A stretch of DNA of 64,000 nucleotides from an uncultured Phascolarctobacterium sp. (GCA_949285135.1 CASDXO010000007.1:124001-188000), one strand, 5' to 3'. Counted from the first letter of the stretch, positions 6,657 through 15,377 are shown. The notes: generated by a model from the sequence alone, not told the origin. Made by a program: numbers and translations.

Positions 6657-8036
6657 CTATAAACCGCTCAAAGTCATCTGATATTCAGTAACAACGAAAG
6701 GCAAATGTTTTTCCAGCTCGCTGCGCGCCTGCAAAATACTTTCGCCGGCTGCCTGAATATTACCAGAAGCAGGGTCTACTTTTTTAGCAAAAGTACTGAT
6801 ACTCATCAGTCTTCCGTCTGCAGCAAAAAGCGCCTGATTAAGAGCTATATACCAGTATCCTTTATCCGGGGGCCTGTTGCCGTCAATACCACAGATAATA
6901 ACGTACTCTGCTCCGGCATCCTGGCTCAGCCGCATAATATCACTGTGGGTATATTTGCTTTTATCGTCCAGAGATTTCTCCAATACAATATACGACGGCA
7001 GCATCATTTTGTATTCGTTAATCAGCAGTCTCTTCATATCAGGTACATACTTCATTTTTCTGATACCCGGCGAACTGTTTATCCATAATGCTACCATGGG
7101 TATTCCTTCTGTAATTTTTTTATCTGGCAATGGCTTTACCAGACCAGCAGCTGCAGCCTTATCAAAAGTTTTGAAATATTCACTGACGCTGTGGTCAAAA
7201 TACATGGCTATATCATGTTGAAAATTACTCATTTTCATGGAAAGATGGTATTTATAATTATACCCAAACTGCTTATAGCCACCGAATACCGTCTGTAAGC
7301 TGCCTGGAACCGGGTCGGCAGTATTGGTTATACGCATCAGGTCAATTTTGTCCCCATATTTTTCAGCAAAAGCATCATTACCTACAGCAGGAGCACCAAA
7401 AGTAATAACAACAAACTTATCTTTGGGCACGCCAAGGCTTACCAGTCTTTCTCCGAGCAGAGTTGCTGCCGCACCGCCGAGACTATGTCCTGTCAGAATA
7501 AGATAAGCGTCAGGATCATCATATACTTCGCGGAAGATACCTTTAAAATTTCTGTTTTCGTCAATAACAGAAGCCATCAGCATAGTATCAGTATAGCTGA
7601 TAAACCCTTCATGTACCGCAGGTGTCCCTTCAGGCATATTTTCCTGCGGCTGTGCCGGAATTACGCCATCTTTATAAGGTACCTGCCTTGTCTGCAGATT
7701 GATGCGCCAGTCGCCCTTATCCGCACTGCCGCGGAAGGTTACCAGATAAATATGTTTATTAATATCAGGAAAATAATTATGTGCCAGAGAAAAATTAGCA
7801 GCCACATTGCCACTGCTTTCATGGTAAGGCATGATCTGCCAGCCATAGTCACGCAGATAGCTGAATTCAGAAGAATTTTCCGGTCTGTAGATACCGGCAC
7901 AGGAAGCAGCTGCAATAGAGATAAAATAAGAATGATTATATTCTTCCTGTAAATTTTTTGGAGCTGCTGCTTTGGCAATACCAGCACAATTGCCAAACAG
8001 GCACAACAAACATAAAATCAGCAAAATCTTGCGCAT
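6657..8036 (-). CDS. Secreted class 3 lipase with an extra C-terminal domain
   Basis: A 459-residue exported hydrolase. The start at 8036 gives a clean signal peptide (MRKILLILCLLCLFG) and has GGAGG 8 nt upstream. The alpha/beta-hydrolase part spans about residues 30-290, with the nucleophile in GHSLGG (Ser about 185), an Asp in NTADPVPG (about 241) and a His in YFDHS (about 282), matching fungal-type class 3 lipases. From about 300 there is a second domain of roughly 150 residues, with AEYVIICGIDG and an SISTFAKKVDP segment. It looks faintly like the N-terminal fold of CsgG/TolB-type envelope proteins. That resemblance is weak and is inference. Confidence 0.82.
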   Translation of the reverse strand: MRKILLILCLLCLFGNCAGIAKAAAPKNLQEEYNHSYFISIAAASCAGIYRPENSSEFSYLRDYGWQIMPYHESSGNVAANFSLAHNYFPDINKHIYLVTFRGSADKGDWRINLQTRQVPYKDGVIPAQPQENMPEGTPAVHEGFISYTDTMLMASVIDENRNFKGIFREVYDDPDAYLILTGHSLGGAAATLLGERLVSLGVPKDKFVVITFGAPAVGNDAFAEKYGDKIDLMRITNTADPVPGSLQTVFGGYKQFGYNYKYHLSMKMSNFQHDIAMYFDHSVSEYFKTFDKAAAAGLVKPLPDKKITEGIPMVALWINSSPGIRKMKYVPDMKRLLINEYKMMLPSYIVLEKSLDDKSKYTHSDIMRLSQDAGAEYVIICGIDGNRPPDKGYWYIALNQALFAADGRLMSISTFAKKVDPASGNIQAAGESILQARSELEKHLPFVVTEYQMTLSGL

Positions 8037-8066
8037 ACTGCATCCTCCATAATAAATGATAAATTT

Positions 8067-8095
8067 ATTATAAGATACTTTTGCCAAAATTACAA
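8067..8095 (-). promoter_or_regulatory. Promoter of the lipase-glycosylase operon
   Basis: Minus-strand TTGTAA and TATAAT with a 17-nt spacer, about 30 nt upstream of the lipase start. Confidence 0.55.
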
Positions 8096-8133
8096 AGTGT
8101 TGCCATGAATAATACTACACAGATATCAAAACA

Positions 8134-8163
8134 AAAAACGGGACAGATATCCGTCCCGTTTTC
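8134..8163 (-). terminator. Terminator of the sugar ABC operon
   Basis: ACGGGAC and GTCCCGT hairpin with an 8-nt loop, followed on the minus strand by TTTTTTGTTTTG. It directly follows the small ORF at 8164-8223. Confidence 0.8.
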
Positions 8164-8223
8164 TTAATTCCATATATATTGCAGTAAAAGCCAGCCTGCA
8201 AGCAGTATTCCTACGGGCAGCAT
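8164..8223 (-). CDS. Possible 19-residue hydrophobic peptide
   Basis: An ATG frame encoding MLPVGILLAGWLLLQYIWN then TAA. It starts 12 nt after the isomerase stop, and the sequence AAGGCGGTGATGA upstream differs by one base from a perfect anti-SD match (AAGGAGGTGAT). The peptide is one hydrophobic helix, the size class of KdpF- or CydX-like subunits. A terminator follows immediately, so it would be the last cistron of the ABC transporter operon. No homologue is recognised. A chance frame of this length is possible, and the ribosome site is the main support. Confidence 0.45.
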   Translation of the reverse strand: MLPVGILLAGWLLLQYIWN

Positions 8224-8235
8224 TTCATCACCGCC

Positions 8236-9012
8236 TTATGCTTCACTTTTCTTTGCTTCCAATCTGTACTGTCTGCGCAGATTACTGATATGTTCTTCCA
8301 GCTCTGCTGCCGACGCAAAGCCACAGCTATATTCAAAAACCTGCACGGATTTCGGTGCAAACTTTTTAACTGCAGAAAAATAACCCTTCCAATCAATATT
8401 TCCCTCGCCAACCGGCAGGTGAGCATCCGCATCGCCATTATTATCATGTACATGGCAGCCAATTAGTCTTCCCTGCAAAGATTCTATAACAGAAGGAAGT
8501 GCCCAGCCATTGACATGTGCATGTCCGGTATCAAGCAAAGCATAGGCATCAGGAAAAATATCAAACAAAGCCACATACTCATGTAAATCAAACAGGATAT
8601 TTCCCTTGGTGCGCAGACCTACATTCTCTATGGTCAGCCGCACACCGTAACTTTTGGCAAGGCTGAGCAGCTGACGTAATCTTTTAATAACTAAAGCCTG
8701 CACTTTTTCTCTGTCACCCTGCCATGTTTCATTGGTATGCACGACTACAAACTCAGCTTTACTCTTCTGCGCATAAGCAAAAGTTTTTCCAAAAACTTTA
8801 TCATAATTAGTCTGATTCTTATCAGCAAGATTGACGGCCACACAGGGAGCGTGGATGGAAAAACTGCGTGCTCCCCAGCTGGCAGTCTCCTCGTTCCAAT
8901 AATAATCTTTTCCGAATTCATAAAAAAATTCTATCCCGTATTCACTGCTTAAATCCCGCAGCGGATATTTCTGAAAGCCGGGAAACAGCAAATCACTTAC
9001 AGAAAAACGCAT
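8236..9012 (-). CDS. Sugar phosphate isomerase/epimerase-like TIM barrel protein
   Basis: A 258-residue protein of the AP-endonuclease 2/xylose isomerase-like TIM barrel superfamily. Metal and active-site landmarks are present: HAPC, VVHTN, TIENVG, LLDTGHAHVNG and CHVHDNNGDADAHLPVGEG followed by DW. Members include sugar-phosphate isomerases, epimerases and myo-inositol enzymes. The position, 5 nt after a sugar-type ABC ATPase, suggests that it processes the imported compound. The exact reaction is not predictable. Confidence 0.8.
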   Translation of the reverse strand: MRFSVSDLLFPGFQKYPLRDLSSEYGIEFFYEFGKDYYWNEETASWGARSFSIHAPCVAVNLADKNQTNYDKVFGKTFAYAQKSKAEFVVVHTNETWQGDREKVQALVIKRLRQLLSLAKSYGVRLTIENVGLRTKGNILFDLHEYVALFDIFPDAYALLDTGHAHVNGWALPSVIESLQGRLIGCHVHDNNGDADAHLPVGEGNIDWKGYFSAVKKFAPKSVQVFEYSCGFASAAELEEHISNLRRQYRLEAKKSEA

Positions 9013-9017
9013 TTATC

Positions 9018-10094
9018 TTACCTCACATAACCAATATTTATGCCCGTAGCAGCGTCAAACAGATTAACACTGCTCCAGTCAAAATCAAAACCTCTGACAG
9101 CCTGCAGCTCAAGCTTGGGATCACTGGCCTGGATAAAGAAGCTTTCGCCGCTGCCCAGACGCAGACTGGCAGTTTTCAGATTACCTGTATTTTCCATAAA
9201 TTCTACCTGCCCTTTAATCATGGCACTGTCAAATTTAGGAATACATGCTTCAGGACGCAGCCCAAACAACAGCTCTTTTCTGTAACCGATAATGCGGCAC
9301 CATGTTTCCGGTACATCCAGACAGCATTTGCCCACTGCCAGTTTTTTATTATCAAAGTACCCTTTAATAATATTCATAGCCGGAGAACCGATAAAGGATG
9401 CTACAAAGGTATTAGCCGGATGATGATAAATATTTTCAGGCGTATCAATCTGCTGCAGCGCACCTTTATTCATTACGGCAATCCTGTCAGCCACTGTCAT
9501 TGCTTCAATCTGGTCATGGGTAACATAAATCATGGTCGGCTTAAACATTTCATGCAGTTTTACCAGCTCCGTCCTTGCTTTCTGGCGCAGCTGCGCATCC
9601 AGATTAGACAGCGGCTCATCCAGCAAAAAGTAGGGGGAGTGCTTTACAATAGCGCGGCAGAGTGCTACCCTTTGCTTCTGACCGCCGCTCAGTTCATGTG
9701 TCTTTTTATGTTCATAGCCTTTAAGATGCAAAATTTCCAAAGCGGCTTCCGTTCTTGTGCGAATTTCTTCTTCCGGCAGCTTTTGCAGCTGCAAACCGAA
9801 AGTAATATTATCCCAGACACTAAGATGCGGAAAGAGTGCATAGCTTTGAAAAACCATGGCGATATTGCGTTCTCCCGGCGGCAAGTCATTAACTACCTTG
9901 CCGTTCATATAAAGCTCGCCGCCGCTTATTTCTTCAAAGCCGGCAATCATTCTGAGCGTAGTGGTCTTGCCGCAGCCCGACGGCCCTAACAATATCAGCC
10001 GCTCACCTTCACGGATTTCCAGATTCAAATCTTCAATAACGGCAGTCTTACCATAGGATTTATTTACATGTGAAAAAACAATACTGTTTTGCAT
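9018..10094 (-). CDS. Sugar/glycerol-phosphate ABC transporter ATPase (MalK/UgpC type)
   Basis: A 358-residue ATPase that powers the importer. It has Walker A GPSGCGKTT, the Q-loop VFQSYALFPHLSV, signature [11 protein letters not shown] and Walker B YFLLDEPLSNLDAQLR. About 120 residues follow, forming the OB-type regulatory domain of the MalK/UgpC/MsmK group (LLFGLRPEA motif). It overlaps the upstream permease stop by one base (TAATG) and is translationally coupled to it. The substrate class is inferred from subfamily only. Confidence 0.9.
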   Translation of the reverse strand: MQNSIVFSHVNKSYGKTAVIEDLNLEIREGERLILLGPSGCGKTTTLRMIAGFEEISGGELYMNGKVVNDLPPGERNIAMVFQSYALFPHLSVWDNITFGLQLQKLPEEEIRTRTEAALEILHLKGYEHKKTHELSGGQKQRVALCRAIVKHSPYFLLDEPLSNLDAQLRQKARTELVKLHEMFKPTMIYVTHDQIEAMTVADRIAVMNKGALQQIDTPENIYHHPANTFVASFIGSPAMNIIKGYFDNKKLAVGKCCLDVPETWCRIIGYRKELLFGLRPEACIPKFDSAMIKGQVEFMENTGNLKTASLRLGSGESFFIQASDPKLELQAVRGFDFDWSSVNLFDAATGINIGYVR

Positions 10095-10921
10095 TAACCT
10101 TTAACCCCCGATTGCATAAATGTATTGATGATAAACTTCTGACAGAAACAGTATAAAAGCAGCGGCGGCAGGCTCGTCAAAGTAGCAACTGCCATGGCGA
10201 TGCCCCACTCACTGCCGCCTTCGGCACTGATAAACATCTGCAGTGCCAGCGGCAAAGTATAATTATCCTTATCCTGTAATATAAGGAGCGGCCAAAAATA
10301 CTCATTCCATGAGTTAATAAAAAACAGAATGGAAATTGCCAGTACAGACGGTTTAATCAGCGGCAAAATAACTTTCCACAAAATCTGGTGCGGAAGGGCT
10401 CCGTCTAAAATGGCCGCTTCCAGCAGCGGCTTCGGAATACTGCGCATGGTCTGACGCATCAGAAAGACCCCCATACCGTCAACCAGACATGGCAGGATAA
10501 CGCCCCAGGGCGTATCAAGTAAATCTAATCTGGCCATCATCAGATAATTAGGCATGATAAGGACAGTTATAGGAATAAAAAAGGTCAGCAGCATACCGTT
10601 AAAAACAGTTTCCTTATATTTAAAATCATAATAAACAAAAGCGAACGCTGCCAAAACACTGGTCGCTGCCTTGCAGACAGTAACTACTGCCGCAATGAAG
10701 AAAGTATTCCAAATATACGTCAGCAGCGGAAAGCTTTCCAATACCGACAGGTAATTATTAAAAGTAGGCGGCCAGGGCAGCGGATTAAGCGTAGACTCAA
10801 ACACCTGATTCAAATCTTTAAAAGAAGTGGAAATCATGAACAAAATAGGCCACAGCATTAAAAATACCGCTGCTACAAGCAGCACATGCCAGATTAATTC
10901 TTTGCTAAAATCAGTTTTCAT
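10094..10921 (-). CDS. Sugar-type ABC permease, second subunit (UgpE/MalG type)
   Basis: A 275-residue inner-membrane protein with about six helices. The cytoplasmic EAA loop, which contacts the ATPase, reads EAAILDGALPHQILWKVILP. The ATG at 10921 overlaps the end of the preceding permease by 11 nt; an earlier in-frame ATG at 10957 would overlap more and lacks a better ribosome site. The C-terminal KFIINTFMQSGVKG tail is characteristic of MalG-like subunits. Confidence 0.9.
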   Translation of the reverse strand: MKTDFSKELIWHVLLVAAVFLMLWPILFMISTSFKDLNQVFESTLNPLPWPPTFNNYLSVLESFPLLTYIWNTFFIAAVVTVCKAATSVLAAFAFVYYDFKYKETVFNGMLLTFFIPITVLIMPNYLMMARLDLLDTPWGVILPCLVDGMGVFLMRQTMRSIPKPLLEAAILDGALPHQILWKVILPLIKPSVLAISILFFINSWNEYFWPLLILQDKDNYTLPLALQMFISAEGGSEWGIAMAVATLTSLPPLLLYCFCQKFIINTFMQSGVKG

Positions 10922-11789
10922 AATATACTTTTTTCTCCAGATATTTATTTTTGACATACAGGAATACCAGATAGCATACCATGGTTATAACCGCATAAGC
11001 AGCAGACTTGCCTGTCTGGAAGAAGGTAAAAGCGTACTGATAAATAATGTACACCAGATTGGAGCTGCCCTGATCCGGCCCGCCCTGCGTCAGCATATTG
11101 ACAGGCACCAGCACATACTGCAGACCAAATACTACGGTTATGGTAAATACATAAATCGCTGTTGACGAAGTCATGGGCAGGATAATTTTTTTAAAGATAA
11201 CCCAGTTAGACGCATTTTCCAGTTTAGCCGCTTCAATCATTTCACGCGGCACTGCTACCATAGCCGCCAGCATAATAATCAGATTATAGCCAAAAACTTT
11301 CCAGCCAATAATGGTACAAATAGCGAAAATAACCAGATAGTTTTCCTTAAACCAGCGCGGCGACTCCATATCGAACCAGCCCAGCACAATACTCAGCGGC
11401 CCTGCCAGCGGATTATAAATCCATAAAAACAGGATGCTTGCTACCGCCAGAGATAATGTTGAAGGTAAAAATAAAGCAGAACGATAAAAAGCTGTCCACC
11501 TGTGAACCAGGTGTCCTAACACGAAGGAATAAATATAGGGCAGTACAAAATTAAGTACCAGCATAATCCCCACAAATAAAACCGTATTTAACAATATTTT
11601 CAGTAACTCGGCACTGGCAAAAAGGTCAGTAAAATTTTCAATACCAACAAATTTCATGGTCGGGCTGACCATATTCCAAGAAAAAAAGCTCAGATAAATA
11701 TTTTGCAGCAGCGGCCAATAGAAAAAAATCAGAAATAATGCGGCTGCCGGAAAGATATATAACAAAGCTTCTCTGCTGTTTTTACTCAT
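10911..11789 (-). CDS. Sugar-type ABC permease, first subunit (UgpA/MalF type)
   Basis: A 292-residue inner-membrane protein with about six helices, pairing with the UgpE-like subunit to form the channel. The EAA loop is seen as EAAKLENASNWVIFKKIILP. The start at 11789 has AAAGGAG upstream. The motif TQGGPDQGSSNLVYIIYQ is typical of UgpA-like permeases. Confidence 0.9.
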   Translation of the reverse strand: MSKNSREALLYIFPAAALFLIFFYWPLLQNIYLSFFSWNMVSPTMKFVGIENFTDLFASAELLKILLNTVLFVGIMLVLNFVLPYIYSFVLGHLVHRWTAFYRSALFLPSTLSLAVASILFLWIYNPLAGPLSIVLGWFDMESPRWFKENYLVIFAICTIIGWKVFGYNLIIMLAAMVAVPREMIEAAKLENASNWVIFKKIILPMTSSTAIYVFTITVVFGLQYVLVPVNMLTQGGPDQGSSNLVYIIYQYAFTFFQTGKSAAYAVITMVCYLVFLYVKNKYLEKKVYYEN

Positions 11790-11818
11790 AGAAAACTCCT
11801 TTGAACACTTAGATAAAT

Positions 11819-11841
11819 AATGCCGCCTTAACAGCGGCATT
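11819..11841 (-). promoter_or_regulatory. Intercistronic hairpin after binding-protein gene
   Basis: AATGCCGC and GCGGCATT form a perfect 8-bp stem with a 7-nt loop, between the binding-protein stop and the first permease. There is no long U-run, so it probably lets part of transcription continue and protects the upstream mRNA end. Confidence 0.6.
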
Positions 11842-11858
11842 ATCAGAATTTATGCAAT

Positions 11859-13157
11859 TTACAGCAAGTTATTGATTTTTTCCGCAGTTTGATGCAGAGC
11901 ATCTGCAGCACTTTGCTTGCCACTGAGAATGATATCACGGGCATCAATCAGCAGCTGTTCAGCCTGCAAACCATTAGCACCTGGGAAGCTTGCCCATTTT
12001 ACAACTTTAGGCATCATGGCCAGGGCTGTCTGGATATTTTTATTTTCATCAACAATCTTCTTAAATCCCTTGGGGTCTTCGGCAACACCTTTACGCGGCG
12101 GCAGATAACCGGTACCGGTACTCCATTTTGCCAGTGCTTCAGGAGATTCCAGATATTTGATAAATTCAACAGCCGCTTTTTCCTTTTCCTTATCCTTGGA
12201 GAAAATCATCAGGAAGTTGCCGCCAGCCGGAACCTTAAGCTCTTTGCCTTCAAATACAGGGAACGGAGCAGCTTTTACAGGGAATTTAGCACTCTTTTCA
12301 AAATTGGCGCGTTTACCGATAGTGGTGCAAACCATGCCCAGTTTACCGCTCAGATATGCCTGGAAACCTTCTTCATTGGTTGCATGCAGACCGCTGCCGT
12401 CTTTAACCATATCAGCAATTACTTGATAAGCTTCTGCAGCTTCCGGAGTATCAAAAGCAGCCACAGTTTTGCCGTCAACTTTTTTCAGCATGGCGCCACC
12501 ATTAGATTCAATCAAAGCCTGCTGAGTCCAGTTATCAGCATATTCCTGCATGAAGAAGCCCATATTACCGGTTTTTTCTTTGATAACCTTCGCAGCTTCT
12601 GCAACTTCTTTCCAGTTTTTAGGCGGGTTTTCCGGATCAAGTCCTGCGGCAGCAAAGATTTCCGGGTTGTAATAAAGTACCGGTACACTTACAGAATAAG
12701 GTAAACCAATCTGTTTGCCATCGTCGGTCTGTGCCAGCTCCAACACGTTAGGCAGGAAATTATCTTGCATAAACTTAGGATCTCCCGCCTGCTTGAAAGC
12801 ATCGTTCAAATCAGTATATTTAAAATTTTCTGCTGCATAGTTCAGATAAGAGTAACCCATCTGCACTACATCAGGATTTTTTCCGGACGCTATGGCAGCC
12901 TGCAGATTCTGAGTCAGCCCTTTGTACATGTCCGGGTTATATTTGGCAACAACTTCGATATTGGGATGGGTCTTGTTAAAATCAGCAACAAGTTCCTTTA
13001 CTGTAGCACCGCCAAAACTTTCAGCAGCAACATGCCAGTATTCAATCTGCACCTTTTTACCGGAATCAGCCTGTTTGCTTTCGTTTCCGCAGCCAGTAAG
13101 AGCAGCCACAGCCAGCAAAGATACCATTGCTCCGGCTAACATTTTTTTCAAATTCAT
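11859..13157 (-). CDS. Sugar-type ABC transporter substrate-binding lipoprotein (UgpB type)
   Basis: A 432-residue family 1 solute-binding protein. The start at 13157 has GGAGG nearby and yields a lipoprotein signal with lipobox LTGC at about residue 22. The mature part begins IEYWHVAAESFGG and contains ADFNKTHPNIEV, the binding-fold entry seen in UgpB/MalE-like proteins. It is the first gene of an operon with two permeases, an ATPase and an isomerase-like enzyme. Candidate ligands are a sugar, sugar phosphate ester or polyol; sequence alone does not decide. Confidence 0.9.
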   Translation of the reverse strand: MNLKKMLAGAMVSLLAVAALTGCGNESKQADSGKKVQIEYWHVAAESFGGATVKELVADFNKTHPNIEVVAKYNPDMYKGLTQNLQAAIASGKNPDVVQMGYSYLNYAAENFKYTDLNDAFKQAGDPKFMQDNFLPNVLELAQTDDGKQIGLPYSVSVPVLYYNPEIFAAAGLDPENPPKNWKEVAEAAKVIKEKTGNMGFFMQEYADNWTQQALIESNGGAMLKKVDGKTVAAFDTPEAAEAYQVIADMVKDGSGLHATNEEGFQAYLSGKLGMVCTTIGKRANFEKSAKFPVKAAPFPVFEGKELKVPAGGNFLMIFSKDKEKEKAAVEFIKYLESPEALAKWSTGTGYLPPRKGVAEDPKGFKKIVDENKNIQTALAMMPKVVKWASFPGANGLQAEQLLIDARDIILSGKQSAADALHQTAEKINNLL

Positions 13158-13248
13158 ACACAATTCCTCCATTAATATTTTACTTTTGAACTTGTTATTA
13201 TTGTACTCAGGCAATGTAAAATCTGCTGCATACCTTTGTAAAATGCAC

Positions 13249-13282
13249 GTAAAAAAGGCACTTCCTTTTGGAAGTGCCTTTT
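13249..13282 (-). terminator. Terminator of the cold-shock gene
   Basis: AAGGCACTTCC and GGAAGTGCCTT form a perfect 11-bp stem with a 4-nt loop, with TTTTTT after it on the minus strand. Confidence 0.9.
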
Positions 13283-13328
13283 CAGGTTCATTAACAATAT
13301 AAAATTAAACGTTTAAATTCTATATGTA

Positions 13329-13526
13329 TTACAGACGAACAACGTTAGTAGCCTGTTCGCCGCGATCACCTTGTACAACATCAAATTCTACAGTCTGACC
13401 TTCTTCAAGAGTTCTGTAGCCGTCAGCCTGGATAGCAGTGAAATGTACGAATACATCGCCGCCGTCTTCACGTTCGATAAAGCCATAACCTTTTTCTGCA
13501 TTAAACCATTTTACTTTGCCAGTCAT
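13329..13526 (-). CDS. Cold-shock protein (CspA family)
   Basis: A 65-residue single-domain nucleic-acid chaperone. RNP1 and RNP2 are seen as KGYGFIE and VFVHFTAI. The ATG at 13526 has AGGAGG 11 nt upstream; the open frame extends further 5' without a good start. The gene has its own promoter and a leader hairpin, and a strong terminator follows. Confidence 0.96.
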   Translation of the reverse strand: MTGKVKWFNAEKGYGFIEREDGGDVFVHFTAIQADGYRTLEEGQTVEFDVVQGDRGEQATNVVRL

Positions 13527-13540
13527 ATTTCTGGGCCTCC

Positions 13541-13577
13541 TAAAAAATAAAACTTGAACTGCTTCTTCAAACAAGTT
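13541..13577 (-). promoter_or_regulatory. Terminator-like hairpin in the cold-shock leader
   Basis: On the minus strand AACTTG and CAAGTT form an A/U-rich stem with a 15-nt loop, followed by TTATTTTTT, all between the predicted transcript start and the AGGAGG site. It could be an attenuator, a temperature-sensitive leader fold, or the terminator of the upstream gene. Confidence 0.4.
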
Positions 13578-13586
13578 CACTTGTTT

Positions 13587-13615
13587 ATTATATCCTATAA
13601 CAATTATAAAAGCAA
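13587..13615 (-). promoter_or_regulatory. Promoter of the cold-shock gene
   Basis: TTGCTT and TATAAT with a 17-nt spacer on the minus strand, overlapping the end of the GIY-YIG gene. It predicts a leader of roughly 55 nt. Confidence 0.65.
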
Positions 13616-13897
13616 TGAATTTTCTAAATCTTGCAAATTCTGTCTTTTGGCATCCTGCTGCTGGCATAAAAGCAATTTTTCACTGCGCTTCAACTGCTTA
13701 ATGGCATATTCCCGTTTTAAAGCACTGGCTTTATCCGGCAACTCCTCTCTGTACACCAGTTCCAAAGGTCCACGCCCTCTGGTATATTTGGCACCTTTCC
13801 CCTTCTGATGCATTTTCAGACGATGCTGCAGGTCGTCTGTCCAGCCCGTATATAAGCTTCCATCTTTACAACGCAGCATATATACGAATGCAGACAC
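13604..13897 (-). CDS. GIY-YIG domain protein (YhbQ/UPF0213 family)
   Basis: A 97-residue protein consisting of one small GIY-YIG nuclease domain. The motif is present as [16 protein letters not shown], with a following R in LQHRLKMH and a later [13 protein letters not shown]. This family is widespread and its physiological role is unclear. The GTG start at 13897 follows the cyclophilin stop directly and uses GAGGTGG upstream, so the genes are coupled. Confidence 0.88.
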   Translation of the reverse strand: MSAFVYMLRCKDGSLYTGWTDDLQHRLKMHQKGKGAKYTRGRGPLELVYREELPDKASALKREYAIKQLKRSEKLLLCQQQDAKRQNLQDLENSLLL

Positions 13898-14368
13898 TTA
13901 TTTTACCACCTCAACCTTTTCCATGATAACAGGATCTTTCGGACGATCACGGAAATCAGTAGGAACAACGCCAATCAGACGTACTACTTCCATACCTTCG
14001 ACAATGCGTCCGAAAACAGCATGATGTCCGTCCAGCCATGGAGTAGGAGCCAATGTAATGAAAAACTGACTGCCGCCGGTGTTGGGACCTGCATTAGCCA
14101 TGGAAAGGATGCCTTCATCATCATGTTTCAGTCCTTCACCAAATTCGTCTTTAATTTTATAGCCTGGGCCACCCATACCGGTACCGGTCGGATCGCCACC
14201 CTGAATCATAAAGTCTTCGATAACACGGTGGAAGATAACGCCGTCATAAAAGCCTTTTTCTGTCAGCTCAATAAAATTCTTAGTGGTCAGCGGAGCTTTA
14301 TCCTCAAACATTTCTGCCACAAAGACACCTTTATTAGTGGTAAATCTTATTTTTCTGTTTTCACTCAT
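13898..14368 (-). CDS. Cyclophilin-type peptidyl-prolyl cis-trans isomerase
   Basis: A 156-residue cytoplasmic PPIase that catalyses proline isomerisation during folding. Catalytic-site landmarks are [33 protein letters not shown] and [10 protein letters not shown]. No signal peptide is present. AGGAGG lies upstream of the ATG. It is co-transcribed with the GIY-YIG gene. Confidence 0.95.
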   Translation of the reverse strand: MSENRKIRFTTNKGVFVAEMFEDKAPLTTKNFIELTEKGFYDGVIFHRVIEDFMIQGGDPTGTGMGGPGYKIKDEFGEGLKHDDEGILSMANAGPNTGGSQFFITLAPTPWLDGHHAVFGRIVEGMEVVRLIGVVPTDFRDRPKDPVIMEKVEVVK

Positions 14369-14407
14369 GGTACATAGCCTCCTGAATATATTTTTTATTC
14401 TGTAAAA

Positions 14408-15286
14408 TTATTTGATTTTCTTCTGCAGCAAGTCAACAAAAAGATAGCAGCCGCACCCAATAGCCGCCATAAAAGCAGGCATTAACGCCAATGCCTGGGC
14501 ATCTCCATGGAAATAGGGCATAAAGAAACCAATAAACAGGAACATGCCCTGTGCCACCTGCAGTCTGCGTGAACTGATGCGCTTACCGCTCTTATCTGCC
14601 TTAAACTGCGTAAAAGCTGCCACACGTATTTCCGGTAAAAACAAAATGAACGTAAGACACATAATATAAACATAAATAACTGAAAGTACCGGAGCCGCAC
14701 TGTCATAATTAGCCACAGCTGCACCGGCCATTGCTACACCTGCAAGATACAGGCTGCGGAAATAACCGCCGGTTATCTGGCTCTCCACAGCATATACTGC
14801 ACCTGTCATTAACGGATACAGCCATGCACCGTCAATACCTAACCAGACAGCTGAACCAATAATGATAACATTATCACCGATACGATGACGGTCACCGGAG
14901 GTACGGTTTAACATGCGCAATACAAAAAGCAGCCACAACATAACAAGGATATTGCCCTCGCCCAAATACAGTGAAGCAATAAGCGTCAGACCGCCGCCGA
15001 CGATACCGCCCAGTTTTCTGTCCGGGTCAAGTTCCTGCGCTATCATGAAAGAAAACAGAAATCCCAGTGCTGCACCAATGCCTGCCATAGCGGCATCATA
15101 CGAGGGCACGCCTTCTATTGTTTTCCAGATAGTTACAGCAACTGCCGAAAGTATTGTACATAGCATGGCAATCCTTGTCACACCATCATACAAATCAATG
15201 GGGCGTCCCAGTCCAAGATACTGACTGGCGCCAACAAGTTCCGGCTTAGGCTGGTCGCCGGCATATTTGTTACCTTTTTTTGACAT
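14408..15286 (-). CDS. Integral membrane protein of unknown function
   Basis: A 292-residue protein with about eight predicted hydrophobic helices and short loops, starting with a charged cytoplasmic tail (MSKKGNKYAGDQPKPELVGA). There are no cofactor motifs, Walker motifs or transporter signatures I recognise. Glycine-rich helix contacts such as GGIVGGG and the paired acidic/basic loop ELDPDRK are visible. It is 39 nt upstream of the cyclophilin gene on the same strand and has a normal ribosome site (AAGGGATGATAAG). A transport or envelope role would be a guess. Confidence 0.7.
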   Translation of the reverse strand: MSKKGNKYAGDQPKPELVGASQYLGLGRPIDLYDGVTRIAMLCTILSAVAVTIWKTIEGVPSYDAAMAGIGAALGFLFSFMIAQELDPDRKLGGIVGGGLTLIASLYLGEGNILVMLWLLFVLRMLNRTSGDRHRIGDNVIIIGSAVWLGIDGAWLYPLMTGAVYAVESQITGGYFRSLYLAGVAMAGAAVANYDSAAPVLSVIYVYIMCLTFILFLPEIRVAAFTQFKADKSGKRISSRRLQVAQGMFLFIGFFMPYFHGDAQALALMPAFMAAIGCGCYLFVDLLQKKIK

Positions 15287-15342
15287 CTTATCATCCCTTA
15301 TTCAAAATTTATTATCTTTTCTATTATACCATAAATTATGCC

Positions 15343-15370
15343 ATAAAAAACAGGCGGTATTCACCGCCTG
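15343..15370 (-). terminator. Terminator of the M20 peptidase gene
   Basis: CAGGCGGT and ACCGCCTG stem with a 4-nt loop, followed by TTTTTTATGG on the minus strand. Confidence 0.88.
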
Positions 15371-15377
15371 CTAAAAA

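Noticed and set aside
8868-9989. Open frame of about 370 codons on the plus strand opposite the sugar ABC ATPase
   Set aside because: Antisense shadow of a clear ABC ATPase with complete Walker motifs; no promoter or ribosome site.
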